Part shown: in pieces, positions 17,487-26,315 of the stretch
Position numbering within the stretch: position 1 is the stretch's first letter
Layout: each line of letters opens with the position of its first letter
Source of the DNA: Burkholderia lata
Lineage (GTDB): Bacteria; Pseudomonadota; Gammaproteobacteria; Burkholderiales; Burkholderiaceae
Assembly (NCBI RefSeq): GCF_902499335.1
Contig: NZ_CABVQK010000006.1
Span: 248,001-312,000, forward strand
Direction: 5' to 3'
DNA: 64,000 bases
Program-made: the position numbers and the translations under genes
Notes under the pieces: generated by a model
Databases searched by the model: none
Told to the model about the DNA's origin: nothing
Seen by the model: only the letters and a program-made list of their open reading frames with translations

Positions 17487-19277
17487 TCACAGCACCCGCG
17501 ACAGGAACGCACGCGTACGCGGATGCGTCGGTGCGTCGAGTACGACGGCCGGCGGCCCGGCCTCGACGATGCGCCCGCGCTCCATGAACAGAACGTTGTC
17601 CGCGACTTCGCGCGCGAAACCGATCTCGTGCGTGACGATCACGAGCGTCGTGCCCGAGCGCGCCAGCTCCTTGATCACGTCGAGCACCTCGTTGACGAGC
17701 TCGGGATCGAGCGCCGACGTCGGCTCGTCGAACAGCAGCACCTTCGGGCGCAGCGCGAGCGCCCGCGCGATCGCGACGCGCTGCTGCTGGCCGCCGGACA
17801 ACTGGCGCGGATACGCATCGGCCTTATCCGCGAGACCGACGCGCGCGAGCAGCGAGCGGGCGATGCGTTCGGCCGCGTCGCGCGTGACGCCGCCGACGAC
17901 GACCGGCGCCTCGACCAGGTTTTCGAGCACGGTCAGGTGCGGGAACAGGTTGAAGTTCTGGAACACCATCCCGACGGCCGTGCGCCGCGTCAGCACGTCG
18001 CGTTCCTTCAGTTCGTAGAGCACGTCACCGTCGCGGCGATAGCCGATCAGTTCGCCGTCGATGTCGATGAAGCCGTCGTCGACGCGCTCGAGATGGTTGA
18101 TCGTGCGCAGCAGCGTCGACTTGCCCGAGCCTGACGGCCCGACGATCACGGTCACGCTGCCGCGCGGCGCGACGAACGACACGTTGTCGAGCACGCGCTG
18201 CATGCCGAACTGCTTCGATACGCCATGCACGGCCACTTCGCCGCCGGCGCGTGGAGCTACGACGGTCGCGGCGTCTTTCTCGTCCTGGGGCCGCGCGACC
18301 GATGCCGCGTGACGGGACGCGACACGCCGCCACAGCACGCCGAGGCGCGCAAGCGCGAACGTGATGACGGACGGAGGCGGGTTGCGCAGCGCCCCGCGCG
18401 CATAGTGCCGCTCGACCTGCACCTGGATGGCCGACAGCACGGTCAGGATGATCAGGTACCAGACGGTGGCGACCATCAGCAGCGGAATCACTTCGAGATT
18501 GCGGCGATAGATCACCTGCACCGTATAGAACAGCTCCGGCATCGCGAGCACGTAGACCATCGACGTGCCTTTCGCGAGCATGATCAGGTCGTTGAACGCG
18601 GTCGGCAGGATCGCGCGCATCGCCTGCGGCAGCACGATTCGCGTAGTCTGGCGGCCGCGCGGCAGCCCGAGCGCGGAGGCCGCTTCGAGCTGGCCCTGGT
18701 CGACCGCGAGAATGCCGCCGCGGATCACCTCCGCGGAAAACGCCGCGTGGTGCAGCGTGAGGCCGAGCACGGCCGCGAGGAACGGGCTGATCAGGTCGGT
18801 CGTCGGCGTGTCGAACCACACGATGTCGGTGAACGGCACGCCGAGCCGGACATGCTCGTACAGGTAGCCGAGGTTGTTCAGAATCAGCAGCAGCACGATC
18901 AGCGGAATCGAGCGGAACAGCCACACGAAGGTCCACGCGCTCGCCGACAGCAGCCGCGAACGCGACAGCCGGGCCAGCGCGACGAACGCGCCGAGCACGA
19001 GGCCGAATACCGCGCCGAGCAGCGTCAGCACCAGCGTGCGCGCGAGCCCCGACAGCACCGGCGGCGACAGGAACCATTCGGCGAACACCGGCCAGCCCCA
19101 TTGCGGGTTGCCGAGAATCGAATGCAGGACGATCGCGATCAGCGCGACGGCGAGCACGGTGCCGACCGTGCGCGACCGGTGGCGCGCGGGCACGATCCGG
19201 AAACGCGTGCCGGCGTCGCGCGCGCCGGGGGAAGAGAGCGGCGGCAGCGCGCCGCCGAGGTGGGTCGTGTCGCTCAT
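17487..19277 (-). CDS. fused amino-acid-type ABC permease/ATPase
   Basis: A single 596-residue polypeptide joins a polar-amino-acid permease (about 1-330, with RSIPLIVLLLILNN and the EAA loop ASALGLPRGRQTTRIVLPQA) to a GlnQ-type ATPase (about 350-596, Walker A GPSGSGKST near 379, signature LSGGQQQR near 493, Walker B LLFDEPTSALD near 512). These are normally separate genes. Because both halves form homodimers in this transporter class, one fused chain could build the whole inner-membrane core. The start at 19277 is favoured by a GAGG upstream and by the following membrane topology. Cognate binding proteins are encoded on both sides. Confidence 0.9.
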   Translation of the reverse strand: MSDTTHLGGALPPLSSPGARDAGTRFRIVPARHRSRTVGTVLAVALIAIVLHSILGNPQWGWPVFAEWFLSPPVLSGLARTLVLTLLGAVFGLVLGAFVALARLSRSRLLSASAWTFVWLFRSIPLIVLLLILNNLGYLYEHVRLGVPFTDIVWFDTPTTDLISPFLAAVLGLTLHHAAFSAEVIRGGILAVDQGQLEAASALGLPRGRQTTRIVLPQAMRAILPTAFNDLIMLAKGTSMVYVLAMPELFYTVQVIYRRNLEVIPLLMVATVWYLIILTVLSAIQVQVERHYARGALRNPPPSVITFALARLGVLWRRVASRHAASVARPQDEKDAATVVAPRAGGEVAVHGVSKQFGMQRVLDNVSFVAPRGSVTVIVGPSGSGKSTLLRTINHLERVDDGFIDIDGELIGYRRDGDVLYELKERDVLTRRTAVGMVFQNFNLFPHLTVLENLVEAPVVVGGVTRDAAERIARSLLARVGLADKADAYPRQLSGGQQQRVAIARALALRPKVLLFDEPTSALDPELVNEVLDVIKELARSGTTLVIVTHEIGFAREVADNVLFMERGRIVEAGPPAVVLDAPTHPRTRAFLSRVL

Positions 19278-19341
19278 GTCGGTGGAGATCCTCGAATCGG
19301 TCGGGCGGGCGCGCCGCGCACGGGCGGCGCGGCGGCGGGTG

Positions 19342-20694
19342 TCAGGCGTGCGCTTCGGCCGCGGTTTCGTGCGACGCGCCAGGCACCGCATGGCGGCTGG
19401 CCTTGCGCGGCAGGCCGAGGTGGTCGCGCAGCGTCGCGCCGGGCAGATCGCGGCTGTAGCGGCCGCGCGCCTCGAGCGCCGGGATCACGAGTTCGACGAA
19501 ATCCTCGACCCCCTGCGCCTGCACCGCAAAGCCGAGGATGAAGCCGTCGCCGGCACCGGCGTCGTGCCAGCGGATCAGCTCGTCGGCGACGTGCTCGGCC
19601 GTGCCGATGAAGTTCGGGCGCGGCGTGGCGACCGCGAGCGCCGTCTCGCGCAGCGACAGGCCTTGCTGTTTCGCGTCGGCCTTGATCCGGTCGGTGGTCG
19701 AGCGGAAGCTGTTGCGGCCGAGCTCGCCGAGTTCCGGGAACGGTGCATCGAGCGCGTACTGCGTGAAATCGTGGTGATCGAAATAGCGGCCCAGATACGC
19801 GAGCGCCTCGTCGATCGTCAGCAGGTTGCGGATCGCCTGGTATTTGTCCTCGGCCTCGGCCGCCGTGCGGCCGACGATCGGCCCGATGCCGGGGAAGATC
19901 TTCACATCGCTGCCTTGCCGGCCGTGCTCGATCGCGCTCTGCTTCACGCGCCGCGTGAACGCGGCCGTTTCGTCGAGCGACGGCGAATGCGTGAACACGG
20001 CATCCGCATACTTGCCCGCGAGCCCGATGCCGGTGTCGGACGAACCCGCCTGGAAGATCACCGGCTGCCCCTGCGGCGAGCGCTGGATGTTGAGCGGGCC
20101 CGCGACCTGGAAGAAGCGGCCGTGGTGGTCGAGCGTATGGAGCTTGTCGCGATCGAAGAAGCGGCCGGACGCGCGGTCGCGCACGAAGGCGTCGTCGTCC
20201 CAGCTGTCCCACAGGCCCTGCACGACGTCGAGGTATTCGTCGGCGATCTCGTAGCGCAGTTCGTGATCGGGATGCGCCTTGCCGAAGTTCTTCGCGGTGC
20301 CTTCGAGCGGCGTCGTCACGACGTTCCAGCCCGCGCGCCCGCCGCTGATCGCATCGAGCGACGCGAGCTGGCGGGCGACCGTGAACGGCTCGCTGTACGA
20401 CGTCGAGATCGTGCCCGCGAGCCCGATCTTCTTCGTCGCGACCGCGAGCGCCGACAGCACGGTCAGCGGCTCGAAGCGGTTCAGGAAGTGCGGGATCGAC
20501 TTCTCGTTGATGTAGAGGCCGTCCGCGACGAACGCGAACGCGATGCCGGCGGCTTCCGCCTTGCGCGCGATGCCGATCGCGAAATCGAGGTTGATGCTCG
20601 CGTCCGGCGGGTTGCTCGGGTGCCGCCATGCGTTCATGTGGCTGCCTGCGCCTTGCAGCATCAGGCCGAAGGGGATCGATCGTCGGGTCGTCAT
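19342..20694 (-). CDS. LLM-class flavin monooxygenase, NtaA/SnaA/DszA family
   Basis: Two-component FMNH2-dependent monooxygenase of 450 residues. The long family (NtaA nitrilotriacetate, DszA dibenzothiophene sulfone, SnaA) shows the motifs seen here: [66 protein letters not shown] and [12 protein letters not shown]. It oxidatively cleaves C-N or C-S bonds. It starts 7 bp after the MsnO8-like gene stop, in the same operon, and is followed by the fused transporter. The natural substrate is unknown; the cluster favours an organosulfur compound. A flavin reductase is not encoded nearby. Confidence 0.87.
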   Translation of the reverse strand: MTTRRSIPFGLMLQGAGSHMNAWRHPSNPPDASINLDFAIGIARKAEAAGIAFAFVADGLYINEKSIPHFLNRFEPLTVLSALAVATKKIGLAGTISTSYSEPFTVARQLASLDAISGGRAGWNVVTTPLEGTAKNFGKAHPDHELRYEIADEYLDVVQGLWDSWDDDAFVRDRASGRFFDRDKLHTLDHHGRFFQVAGPLNIQRSPQGQPVIFQAGSSDTGIGLAGKYADAVFTHSPSLDETAAFTRRVKQSAIEHGRQGSDVKIFPGIGPIVGRTAAEAEDKYQAIRNLLTIDEALAYLGRYFDHHDFTQYALDAPFPELGELGRNSFRSTTDRIKADAKQQGLSLRETALAVATPRPNFIGTAEHVADELIRWHDAGAGDGFILGFAVQAQGVEDFVELVIPALEARGRYSRDLPGATLRDHLGLPRKASRHAVPGASHETAAEAHA

Positions 20695-20701
20695 GGGAGC
20701 G

Positions 20702-21751
20702 TTACGCGTTCTGGTCAGGGGAGAGGGAGCCGTCGGCCGCGAGGGCCGCCTGCAACGGTGTAGCCGACAGCGCGCCGCCGAGCCATTCGGCCGATGCGAG
20801 CCGCGCCGCGTAGTCGGTCACCGGCGAATCGATCACGAACGCATCGACGTCGAGCCGCCGGCTCAGAGCATCGAGTGCGCGGTGCACACGCTCGGGCGTA
20901 TCGGCCAGCACCGTCGGGCGCAGCTCGTCGATCCGGTAGTCGGACGCGCCGCTCTGCCGCGCGAACTCGGCGGCTGCCTGCGCGCTGGCGAGATTGAAGC
21001 TCTGGCCGCCCGCGAATTGCAGCTTGAAGATCTTCAGCGGCCCGATCAGTTGCTCGGCCTCGTCGCGCGTCGGCGCGGCCACCGCGTACAGCGCGACCAG
21101 CGGCCGGGTGCCGCCCGCGCTGCGGTACGCGTCCAGCGAGCGTTCGAGGTTCGCGTCGTCGCCGTTGAAATGCCCCGCGTAGCAGAAGCGCCAGCCGTTG
21201 CGCGCGGCGAGTGCGCCGCTGTCCGGCGAGCCGCCGAGCAGGATGCGTTCGGGCGGCTGCGGCGGCACGGGCAGTGCGACGGCACCGGCGAGCGGGTGAT
21301 CCTCGGCGACGCCCCAGCCGAGAAACGCATCGAGTTCCGCCAACAGGCCCGCGAAGTCCGGCTTGCGCGCCTTGTCGTGGAACCACTGCAACGCGCGGGT
21401 GGTCAGCGGCAACCCGCCGGGTGCCTTGCCGACGCCGAGATCGACGCGGCCCGGCGCGAGCGCGGCGAGTACCTTGAAGGTCTCGGCAACCTTGAACGGG
21501 CTGTAGTGCTGCAGCATCACGCCGCCCGAGCCGACGCGGATGCGCGACGTATGTGCGAGCAGATGCGCGACGACGATCTCCGGCGCCGAGCTTGCAAAGG
21601 CCGGCGTGCCGTGATGTTCGGCGACCCAGAAACGCTCGTAGCCGAGCTGTTCGGCGCGTTGCGCGAGCGTCGTGGTGAAGCGCAGCGCATCGGCGGCGTT
21701 CGCGCCGTCGGCGATCGGACTCTTGTCCAGCAACGAAAGCGAATAAGACAT
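20702..21751 (-). CDS. LLM-class oxidoreductase, MsnO8 family
   Basis: A 349-residue luciferase-fold protein with the MsnO8-type N-terminus [50 protein letters not shown] and [20 protein letters not shown]. Members are putative FMN-dependent monooxygenases, often found next to sulfur-acquisition genes. It is second-to-third in the operon, 63 bp after binding protein B and 7 bp before the NtaA-like gene, which suggests translational coupling with the latter. Its reaction has not been defined for this group. Confidence 0.85.
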   Translation of the reverse strand: MSYSLSLLDKSPIADGANAADALRFTTTLAQRAEQLGYERFWVAEHHGTPAFASSAPEIVVAHLLAHTSRIRVGSGGVMLQHYSPFKVAETFKVLAALAPGRVDLGVGKAPGGLPLTTRALQWFHDKARKPDFAGLLAELDAFLGWGVAEDHPLAGAVALPVPPQPPERILLGGSPDSGALAARNGWRFCYAGHFNGDDANLERSLDAYRSAGGTRPLVALYAVAAPTRDEAEQLIGPLKIFKLQFAGGQSFNLASAQAAAEFARQSGASDYRIDELRPTVLADTPERVHRALDALSRRLDVDAFVIDSPVTDYAARLASAEWLGGALSATPLQAALAADGSLSPDQNA

Positions 21752-21814
21752 GGTGGGCGGCGTTCCTGCGTGAGCGTGAAGTGAGCGGGAATGGACGGTG
21801 AGCGTGCGCGGCGT

Positions 21815-22762
21815 TCAGCTCTTCGGCAGCCCGGGCGGATTCGTACGCGACTGGTCGATCGCTTCGGACGCGAGGTTCCAGCGGTCGAGTACCTGCTGGT
21901 AGCGGCCGTTCTTGATCAGCCCGTTCAGCGCGACGGTGAGCGGATCGGCGAGCCCGCTGCCGCGGCGCGTCGCGATCGCGATGTCGGCCGTGCGCGGCCA
22001 GCCGCCGCTGATTGCGCCGACGAGGCGCGTCTTGCCTTGCTGCGCGCTCTGGTACGCGAGCACCGAGTTCACGCTGAACACGGCATCGGCGCGGCCCGAC
22101 TGCACGGCGACGATGCGCATCGCCTGGTCGTCGTAGTACTGGATCTGCACGGGTTTCAGCCCGTGAGCCACGTTCTCGCGATCCCACGCGAGCAGGATCT
22201 TTTCCTGGTTGGTGCCGGCGTCGGTCACGACGCGCAGCCCGGCGACGTCCTTCGGCTCGCGGATCGCCTGGATCTTGCTGTCGTTGCGCACGTAGAAGCC
22301 GACCTGGTCCTTGCGGTAGGTCGAGAAATCGAACTTCTGCTTGCGCTCCTCGGTGACGGTGACGTTCGAGATCACCGCGTCGACTTTCCCCGATTCGAGC
22401 GCGAGCGGCCAGTCGGCCCATGCGAGTGCGACGATCTTCAGCTTGCGGCCGAGGCTGTCGGACACGAGCTGGCCGACGTCGGCGTCGAAGCCGATCACCG
22501 TGCGCGCGTCGGTCGCATACGAGCTGATCGGTGGCAGGCTCGGCGCAACGCCGATCGTCAGCGTGCCGGGTTCCGCGAACTTGAACGACGCGGGCACCGC
22601 GCGCTCGACTGCCGCATCGGCTATGCCGCGCGGGCGGCCGCGCTGTTCGGGGCTCAGGTCGAACGTCGCGGCGGCCGCGGCTGCGGCGAACGCGGTCAGG
22701 CCGATCAGCGCGGCGGCCAGCGTGCGCGCGGCACGGGAGGAAAGCGGTACGGCTCGTTGCAT
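21815..22762 (-). CDS. amino-acid-type ABC substrate-binding protein (paralogue B)
   Basis: Family 3 periplasmic binding protein of 315 residues with a Sec signal (MQRAVPLSSRAARTLAAALIG to AAAAAATF). The start at 22762 is set by CAGGA 7 bases upstream; a further in-frame start at 22783 is less likely. It is a clear paralogue of the protein at 16517-17452, which lies at the other end of the same operon, both ending in TNPPGLP. One fused permease/ATPase is available to both. The two receptors may widen the ligand range; this is inference. Confidence 0.85.
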   Translation of the reverse strand: MQRAVPLSSRAARTLAAALIGLTAFAAAAAAATFDLSPEQRGRPRGIADAAVERAVPASFKFAEPGTLTIGVAPSLPPISSYATDARTVIGFDADVGQLVSDSLGRKLKIVALAWADWPLALESGKVDAVISNVTVTEERKQKFDFSTYRKDQVGFYVRNDSKIQAIREPKDVAGLRVVTDAGTNQEKILLAWDRENVAHGLKPVQIQYYDDQAMRIVAVQSGRADAVFSVNSVLAYQSAQQGKTRLVGAISGGWPRTADIAIATRRGSGLADPLTVALNGLIKNGRYQQVLDRWNLASEAIDQSRTNPPGLPKS

Positions 22763-22817
22763 GAAAGCGTCCTGTGGTGGCAAGCGGAGATCGGAGGGAA
22801 AGAGGGGGCGGGCGCGG

Positions 22818-23384
22818 TCAGCGCGGCAGCACGGGTTCGGGCACGGGCGCCCACAGGTCGGCCAGCGTCGACGTGCGCGACGGATCGGCGAGATCCTTGC
22901 CGAACCGCAGGTGGAAATACGCTTCCGGGTCGATCGACGAATCGAACAGCCGCGTATAGCCGGTGCGGTCGTACAGCGCCCATGCCTCGGGCTGGCGAAA
23001 ACCGGTGGTCAGGTAGACGCGGCGATAGCCTTGCTGCGCGGCGCGCAGTTCGAGCGCCTCGACGATGACGCGGGCGAGGCCCTGGCGGCGCAGGTCCGTG
23101 CGGGTCCAGATGCGTTTGAGCTCGGCGGTCTGTGCGTCGTAGCGCTTGAATGCGCCGCCGCCGATCGTCTCGCCGTCGCGCAGCAGCAGCACGAACGCGC
23201 CTTCGGGCGGCGCGAACAGTTCGGCCGGGTAGCGTGCGAGCTCATCGCGCGCGGACGCGTGGCTGTCGGGGCGGTACGCGTTGTAACGGGTCGAATATTC
23301 GTCGATCAGCGCGTCGATCAGCGGTTGCGCGCGGACGTCGAGCGGCGTCGTGTCGATGATGCGGTCGGTCGTGGCCATGGGCAT
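22818..23384 (-). CDS. GNAT-family N-acetyltransferase
   Basis: A 188-residue acetyl-CoA-dependent acetyltransferase. The acetyl-CoA pyrophosphate loop is LRRQGLARVIVEAL and the C-terminal strand is GYRRVYLTTGFRQPEAWALYDRTGYTRL. It is the first gene of the minus-strand cluster, 55 bp before binding protein B. GNAT genes in sulfur-scavenging clusters may acetylate a thiol or amine intermediate; that role is inferred. The start is uncertain: ATG 23384 is chosen, with ATG 23378 two codons later equally possible and neither having a good ribosome site. Confidence 0.8.
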   Translation of the reverse strand: MPMATTDRIIDTTPLDVRAQPLIDALIDEYSTRYNAYRPDSHASARDELARYPAELFAPPEGAFVLLLRDGETIGGGAFKRYDAQTAELKRIWTRTDLRRQGLARVIVEALELRAAQQGYRRVYLTTGFRQPEAWALYDRTGYTRLFDSSIDPEAYFHLRFGKDLADPSRTSTLADLWAPVPEPVLPR

Positions 23385-23695
23385 CGCGAAGGGCGCGCGA
23401 TGCGGACGTTCCTGGCGGGGTGCGGGCACGCGGCCCGTCCGGTCTGTTCCGTTATCGCGACGCGGTTGTCGTGATGGCGGCGGCCGGTGCGAATCCTGCT
23501 GCGATACAGATGGCGGGCCGCCGCCGTTTTGAACACGTTAGCGGCGCGGCCGGCAAAGGCGAACGAAGCAATTTCGATAAGGATTTCGCGGCGGGCGTCA
23601 GAAGGCTTGCAGCGGGAGTGGGGTGAGTGTGGCGGGGGGAGTGCGCATGCGTCGAAGCCGGTGCTCGACGCATGCGCGTGCCGCCTTGCGAGCGC
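23385..23695. other. intergenic region between the sulfur cluster and mqsA
   Basis: No gene seen. It contains a perfect 13-bp inverted repeat (23643-23655 with 23665-23677, listed separately). The half nearer 23385 should carry the promoter of the GNAT-led operon, but I see no clear sigma-70 match. Confidence 0.4.
23643..23677. terminator. 13-bp stem hairpin downstream of mqsA
   Basis: GCGCATGCGTCGA pairs perfectly with TCGACGCATGCGC over a 9-base loop, 18 bp after the mqsA stop. No U-tract follows on either strand, so it may stabilise the 3' end or aid factor-dependent termination rather than act as a standard terminator. Confidence 0.4.
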
Positions 23696-24097
23696 CTATG
23701 CCGCTCGAACTTCGGCGAGCAGATCGGGGTGACGATCCAGGATCTTCAGCAATTTCACGAGGGCAAGCGGCGGATTCGTCTTGCCTGTCTCGTAACGGGA
23801 GAACGCGTTGACGCCGCCGCCGAACAGCTCGGCAGCCTCGCGCTGATCCAGCCTCAGCTTCTTGCGCACCTTCGCGATGTACTTCGGGTCGACGATGGTG
23901 GCGTTCACCTGCTTGTTGAACTCGGTGATCGCTTCGCCGAGACGGGTGGCCTCGTCGAGCTCCAGTACCGACTCTCCGCAGGCCGGGCAGAAGTCGCCGG
24001 TGATGTCGCGGACGACAGTCGACTGACCCTTGTAGGTATAGGGGATATCGCGTGTGTCGCGGACCAGCTTGGCGGCGCCGCATGCAGGGCATTTCAT
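23696..24097 (-). CDS. mqsA: MqsA antitoxin
   Basis: Type II antitoxin that neutralises the RNase MqsR and represses its own operon. The 133-residue product keeps the full layout of E. coli MqsA (131 residues): an N-terminal zinc domain with Cys3/Cys6 (MKCPACG) and Cys37/Cys40 (FCPACG), and a C-terminal XRE-type DNA-binding domain with VRKKLRLDQREAAELFGGGVNAFSRYE, where the Asn-Arg pair contacts operator DNA. The start at 24097 is preferred because AAGGAG lies 8 bases upstream and the protein then begins MKCPAC like E. coli; the ATG at 24103 overlaps the mqsR stop (ATGA) but is only 2 bases from the same ribosome site. Confidence 0.95.
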   Translation of the reverse strand: MKCPACGAAKLVRDTRDIPYTYKGQSTVVRDITGDFCPACGESVLELDEATRLGEAITEFNKQVNATIVDPKYIAKVRKKLRLDQREAAELFGGGVNAFSRYETGKTNPPLALVKLLKILDRHPDLLAEVRAA

Positions 24098-24099
24098 TT

Positions 24100-24396
24100 T
24101 CATCGCTCCTTGAATGACACGATCAGCACATCGTCGATCACGGTCAGTTTCAGGTGCACGTCGCCACGCACCGTGAAAGGCCGGTAGACGTCCTGCCAGA
24201 TCGTGTGGTCGGCGTACGTCGTCATGCTCTTGTGGAAGTCGAGGTCGGTCAGCGATAGCACGACATCGAGCGCCTCCTTTTCCGTGAAACCCAATAGTCG
24301 GGCGCCGAGCACCGCACTCGCGGTCAACCGGACCTTGCCGGATTCGACGAGCGCCTTGACGCGGGGCAGCTTGCAATGAGGCGTTCTCTTTTCCAT
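24100..24396 (-). CDS. mqsR: MqsR mRNA interferase toxin
   Basis: Ribosome-independent endoribonuclease (RelE-like fold) that cuts mRNA at GC-rich triplets in characterised members. The 98-residue product has the same length as E. coli MqsR and near-identical signature stretches: MEKRTPHCKLPRVK, DFHKSMTTY, DHTIWQDVYRP and VIDDVLIVSFKE, covering the catalytic Lys/Tyr region. All key parts are intact, so it should be active. As in E. coli, toxin precedes antitoxin. No ribosome site lies before the ATG, and the predicted promoter would start transcription at or next to it, so translation may be leaderless. Confidence 0.96.
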   Translation of the reverse strand: MEKRTPHCKLPRVKALVESGKVRLTASAVLGARLLGFTEKEALDVVLSLTDLDFHKSMTTYADHTIWQDVYRPFTVRGDVHLKLTVIDDVLIVSFKER

Positions 24397-24401
24397 CTGC
24401 G

Positions 24402-24437
24402 ATACTAACCAAGTAAGTTAATTTGTCAAGTTGGTTA
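24402..24437 (-). promoter_or_regulatory. mqsRA promoter with overlapping palindromic operator
   Basis: On the minus strand a perfect -35 TTGACA (24424-24429) and a -10 TAGTAT (24402-24407) are 16 bp apart. The inverted repeat TAACCAA / TTGGTTA spans 24406-24437 and covers both elements, so MqsA bound there would block RNA polymerase. The predicted transcript start falls within a base or two of the mqsR ATG. Confidence 0.7.
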
Positions 24438-24499
24438 ATGGCGAGCGCATGCCGTCCGCCATGACTGGCAGACAGCAAGGAACAGAGATGGGTCCGGAT

Positions 24500-25540
24500 T
24501 CAGGCCGTCTGGCCGATGCTCGGGGGCGCCGACAGCTCCGCCAGCTGGAACAGGCAATCGCCGCGCTGTACTTGCGCGGGCACGCGCTTGCACACCACTT
24601 CGCCGTCACCCTTGAAGCGGTGCAGCACCGGCTCGCGCAGCGGCGTATCGGGGAAATGCACCCACGCGGCCGGCTGCCCAGCCTTCACCTGGTCGCCGAG
24701 TTCGACGAGCGGCTCGTACAGCCCGCGCTCGTACGCGTAGACGAAATGGCGGTCGCCGTCGACACGCATGAAGCGCGTAGTGGTCGGCGGTGCATCGGGC
24801 ACGAGCGCGCCGTGCAGCAGGCCGATATGGCCGAGGTAGTGCAGTAGCCCGTGGCGGCCCATCCGGATCAGCGAAGGATCGGCCATGCCCGCACCGCCGA
24901 GTTCGGTCACGATCGAGATCGCGCCCTGCCGGCGCGCGGCCGATGCCGAATGAACGGGATTCGGCGCGTGCAGCAGCCCATTGTGCAACCCGAACGCGAC
25001 CAGCAGCCCGTTGAGCTTCACGGCTTCGTCGGCGTCGAGCGGATCGATCGCGAGCATGTTGCCGCCCTGGTACAGCAGCGAGCTGCCGCCCGAGTGCAGG
25101 TCGACCAGATACTGCGCGCGAGACAGCAGCACATGCTCAATGTAATGCGCGATCATCTGCGTCGGCGTGCCGGTCGGATCACCGGGGAAGCTGCGGTTCA
25201 GGTTGCCTCCGTCGAGCGGTGACACGCGCAGGCCCGCATCCGCCGCCGGGAAATTCGCCATCGGCAGCAGGATCAATTGCCCGCTGACCATCTCGGGTTC
25301 GATCTCGCGCATCAGCTGCGACACGATGATCTGGCCTTCGTACTCGTCGCCGTGGTTGCCGGCCATCACGAGCGCGACCGGGCCGTCGCCGTTGCGGATC
25401 GACACGATCGGGATCGGCAGCCAGCCGTATGCCGAGCGGTGTACCGAATGCGGCAGCCGCAGGTAACCCGCGTGCTTGCCTGGTGCGTCAAGATCGATTT
25501 CGCAGTGGATGGGATTGCGATGTGAGGAAGAGGCGGTCAT
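24500..25540 (-). CDS. succinylglutamate desuccinylase/aspartoacylase family deacylase
   Basis: Zinc-dependent amidohydrolase of the M14-like AstE/AspA family, 346 residues. The zinc site is GNHGDEYEG (His and Glu ligands) with the second His in VDLHSGGSS; the catalytic Glu is expected in VTELGG. Members cut acyl groups from amino acids; this subgroup resembles DoeB-type N-acetyl-diaminobutyrate deacetylases of ectoine breakdown, but no ectoine gene is nearby, so the substrate stays open. It begins 104 bp upstream of mqsR on the same strand and reads towards it, so read-through is possible. Confidence 0.85.
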   Translation of the reverse strand: MTASSSHRNPIHCEIDLDAPGKHAGYLRLPHSVHRSAYGWLPIPIVSIRNGDGPVALVMAGNHGDEYEGQIIVSQLMREIEPEMVSGQLILLPMANFPAADAGLRVSPLDGGNLNRSFPGDPTGTPTQMIAHYIEHVLLSRAQYLVDLHSGGSSLLYQGGNMLAIDPLDADEAVKLNGLLVAFGLHNGLLHAPNPVHSASAARRQGAISIVTELGGAGMADPSLIRMGRHGLLHYLGHIGLLHGALVPDAPPTTTRFMRVDGDRHFVYAYERGLYEPLVELGDQVKAGQPAAWVHFPDTPLREPVLHRFKGDGEVVCKRVPAQVQRGDCLFQLAELSAPPSIGQTA

Positions 25541-25795
25541 GGCGGCATCGTTCGATGAACGGAATCTGCCATCTTATCGGGAAACGACCGCCGCGCGGCG
25601 CGCCGGGCGAGCGCAACGCCGAACGCCATCAAGCGGCAAACGCATGGATGCGTACGGGCGAGTTGCAAAGCCGATACGCGAGACCCCGTGCGATGTTGCA
25701 GCGGTGAACACATGCCGGCACGCCGGCCGGCCGCATTCGGGTGTGATGTTTCGCGCCGGCCCCTTGCCGCGGCAGGGCCGGCGCGCGCAACCGGC
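25541..25795. other. intergenic region with strong hairpin
   Basis: No gene seen. The main structure is CGCGCCGGCCC pairing with GGGCCGGCGCG (25752-25785, 12-base loop that itself contains the palindrome TGCCGCGGCA), just after the stop of the small minus-strand gene. It lacks a U-tract. Confidence 0.4.
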
Positions 25796-26071
25796 TTACC
25801 GGCCCGATGTTTCAGCTTCGAGACGTCCTTCTTCCCACAGTGCCCAGAAACGGCTGCCGGCGCGATACGGATTCGCGCGGTGCGCGCCGTGATCGGCGAC
25901 GCCCTGGCGGAATGCGCCGTACAGCGTCAGCGGCGGATTGTCGACGCATCGGGCTTCGCGCGCGGCCGGCATGCGGCGTTCGGAAACGAGCCGGCGGATC
26001 AGCGAGGCGCCGTCGATCACATCCAGTTCGTCGATGGTTTCGCTGCGGCTGAGGACTTCGACGGTATTCAT
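25796..26071 (-). CDS. small protein of unknown function
   Basis: A 91-residue soluble protein that I do not recognise. The ATG at 26071 has a good ribosome site (CAGGGAG, about 8 bases upstream), and base use at third positions is like that of neighbouring genes, which supports a real gene. It is mixed in charge, with an acidic N-terminal third (ETIDELDVIDGA), a basic middle (RRLVSERRMPAAREAR) and the motif RFWALWEEGRLEAE near the end. There is no signal peptide or membrane segment. A strong hairpin follows the stop. It appears monocistronic. Confidence 0.65.
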   Translation of the reverse strand: MNTVEVLSRSETIDELDVIDGASLIRRLVSERRMPAAREARCVDNPPLTLYGAFRQGVADHGAHRANPYRAGSRFWALWEEGRLEAETSGR

Positions 26072-26315
26072 GTTGGGTCTCCCTGACAACCTGTTTCCAT
26101 GACAAGGAGCAATAAGAGTGCCAGGCTCGAAAAGCCTTGCGCTGCTTCGATCGTGCCGGCTTCTGCAGCCAATGTGACGGGTGGCGAGCGGCGATGTTAC
26201 GGAACACGTCACGTGACACGCGAACGCGCGGCGCCACGTGCGACCACGCAAAGCGTTTCGGAATTGAATCGTCGGGAGGAGGCGGAGAAGGGTGAAAGCC
26301 GGCTGCGCAGCCGGA
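26072..26315. other. intergenic region
   Basis: No gene or clear motif seen. It lies between the small gene start and the diguanylate cyclase stop, both on the minus strand, so it should hold the small gene's promoter. Confidence 0.3.
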
